Assembly (NCBI GenBank): GCA_032622095.1
Contig: CP136069.1
Span: 153,003,043 to 153,067,042, forward strand
Direction: 5' to 3'
Length of the DNA: 64,000 nucleotides
Source of the DNA: Siphonodentalium dalli
Lineage: Eukaryota; Mollusca; Scaphopoda; Gadilida; Siphonodentaliidae
This document shows, piece after piece, positions 62,741 through 64,000 of this stretch. Position numbers and translations under genes: made by a program. Within the stretch, counting starts at the first letter, position 1, and the number at the start of each line of letters is the position of its first letter. The notes beneath the pieces are model-generated. The model was given only the letters and a program-made list of their open reading frames with translations. It ran no database searches and was not told the DNA's origin.

Positions 62741-64000
62741 GAATTCCCCACTAATGACGTCGGAAGTTATTATTTACTGCACATGAATTCCCCACTAATG
62801 ACGTCGGAAGTTATTATTTACTGCACATGAATTCCCCACTAATGACGTCGGAAGTTATTATTTACTGCACATGAATTCCCCACTAATCACGTCGGAAGTT
62901 ATTATTTACTGCACATGCATTCCCCACTAATCACGTCGGAAGTTATTATTTACTGCACATGAATTCCCCACTAATGACGTCGGAAGTTATTATTTACTGA
63001 ACATGAATTCCCCACTAATGACGTCGGAAGTTATTATTTACTGCACATGAATTCCCCACTAATGACGTCGGAAGTTATTATTTACTGCACATGAATTCCC
63101 CACTAATGACGTCGGAAGTTATTATTTACTGCACATGAATTCCCCACTAATGACGTCGGAAGTTATTATTTACTGCACATGAATTCCCCACTAATGACGT
63201 CGGAAGTTATTATTTACTGCACATGAATTCCCCACTAATGACGTCGGAAGTTATTATTTACTGCACATGAATTCCCCACTAATGACGTCGGAAGTTATTA
63301 TTTACTGCACATGAATTCCCCACTAATCACGTCGGAAGTTATTATTTACTGCACATGAATTCCCCACTAATGAGGTCGGAAGTTATTATTTACTGCACAT
63401 GAATTCCCCACTAATGACGTCGGAAGTTATTATTTACTGCACATGAATTCCCCACTAATGACGTCGGAAGTTATTATTTACTGCACATGAATTCCCCACT
63501 AATGACGTCGGAAGTTATTATTTACTGCACATGAATTCCCCACTAATGACGTCGGAAGTTATTATTTACTGCACATGAATTCCCCACTAATGACGTCGGA
63601 AGTTATTATTTACTGCACATGAATTCCCCACTAATGACGTCGGAAGTTATTATTTACTGCACATGAATTCCCCACTAATGACGTCGGAAGTTATTATTTA
63701 CTGCACATGAATTCCCCACTAATGACGTCGGAAGTTATTATTTACTGCACATGAATTCCCCGCTAATGACGTCAGAAGTTATTATTTACTGAACATGAAT
63801 TCCCCACTAATGACGTCGGAAGTTATTATTTACTGAACATGAATTCCCCACTAATGACGTCAGAAGTTATTATTTACTGAACATGAATTCCCCACTAATG
63901 ACGTCAGAAGTTATTATTTACTGAACATGAATTCCCCACTAATGACGTCAGAAGTTATTATTTACTGAACATGAATTCCCCACTAATGACGTCGGAAGTT
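62741..64000 (+). repeat. 44-bp satellite, about 28 copies, continuing past the window
   Basis: Unit GAATTCCCCACTAATGACGT plus CGGAAGTTATTATTTACTGC plus ACAT, almost perfect. Variants are clustered: ACTGAACAT is seen once near 62997 and then dominates from about 63789 on, where CGGAAG also alternates with CAGAAG. That gives the edge a different consensus from the centre. Each unit has TGACGTC adjoining GGAAGT. Confidence 0.92.

Noticed and set aside
62741-64000. CRISPR-like regular repeat pattern
   Set aside because: The 44-bp units are contiguous and lack variable spacers; satellite DNA.

Overview
The window looks like intron-rich, repeat-dense animal nuclear DNA, most likely from a bivalve mollusc. 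That assignment is inference. It rests on spliced GT-AG exons of a metazoan ASAP-type ArfGAP gene, a very high load of short inverted-repeat transposons, a tandem-repeat element that resembles the bivalve 'pearl' elements, and interspersed 'TATACGCCCGTTTGAAAAA', 'TTTTAGCTCAA...GTCCGTC' and 'AGCTCACCTGAG...GTCCGTCC' repeats that I associate with bivalve genomes. No bacterial gene organisation is present.

Layout. 1-28.8 kb holds no exon that I can recognise. It is a mosaic of transposon-derived repeats plus one 214-codon reading frame of unknown function (22733-23377, minus strand). 28.8-58.1 kb carries ten consecutive plus-strand exons of an ASAP1/ASAP2-like gene. They encode most of the BAR domain, the linker and the first part of the PH domain. 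The gene's 5' exons and the rest (end of PH, ArfGAP, ankyrin, SH3) were not found and probably lie outside. Its introns hold a DUF3504/Crypton-type tyrosine-recombinase gene in antisense (36230-37573), a 29-bp minisatellite of about 1.4 kb grown inside a MITE, a pearl-like element of about 1.9 kb, and dozens of MITEs. 58-62.7 kb is again repeats. From 62741 a 44-bp satellite runs off the right edge.

Mobile-element families. (1) TTAA-flanked elements beginning CCCTTT, piggyBac-like by their ends, in at least four sequence families (called A, B, C and D below). (2) A TA-flanked palindromic MITE with CAGTAATGCCC ends, about ten copies (mariner-like). (3) A 'CAAGCCTG...GAATGAGGTCCCCAGAGGG' family, for which I could read 8-bp target duplications at five copies (hAT-like). 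(4) A CAGGGACCAGCC-ended hAT-like element with a perfect 8-bp duplication. (5) Two TA-flanked elements with different ends that share dense ACCGCGGT motifs. (6) Palindromic fold-backs. (7) Retroelement 3' tails ending in ATCCT repeats, and a degenerate LINE 3' coding fragment. Many are nested, so insertion order can be read from the sequence.

Most striking: a 193-bp insertion at 5010-5202, bounded by an 11-bp direct repeat, contains a hammerhead-ribozyme-like motif (5098-5154) downstream of a TATA-like box. This is the architecture expected of a Penelope-like pLTR or a small animal retrozyme. Also notable are a 237-bp tandem duplication that copied the end of one ASAP exon with its splice donor, and ACCGCGGT-rich elements of unknown transposase type. 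All family names were assigned by eye without database searches, and coordinates may be off by a base or a few at repeat edges.
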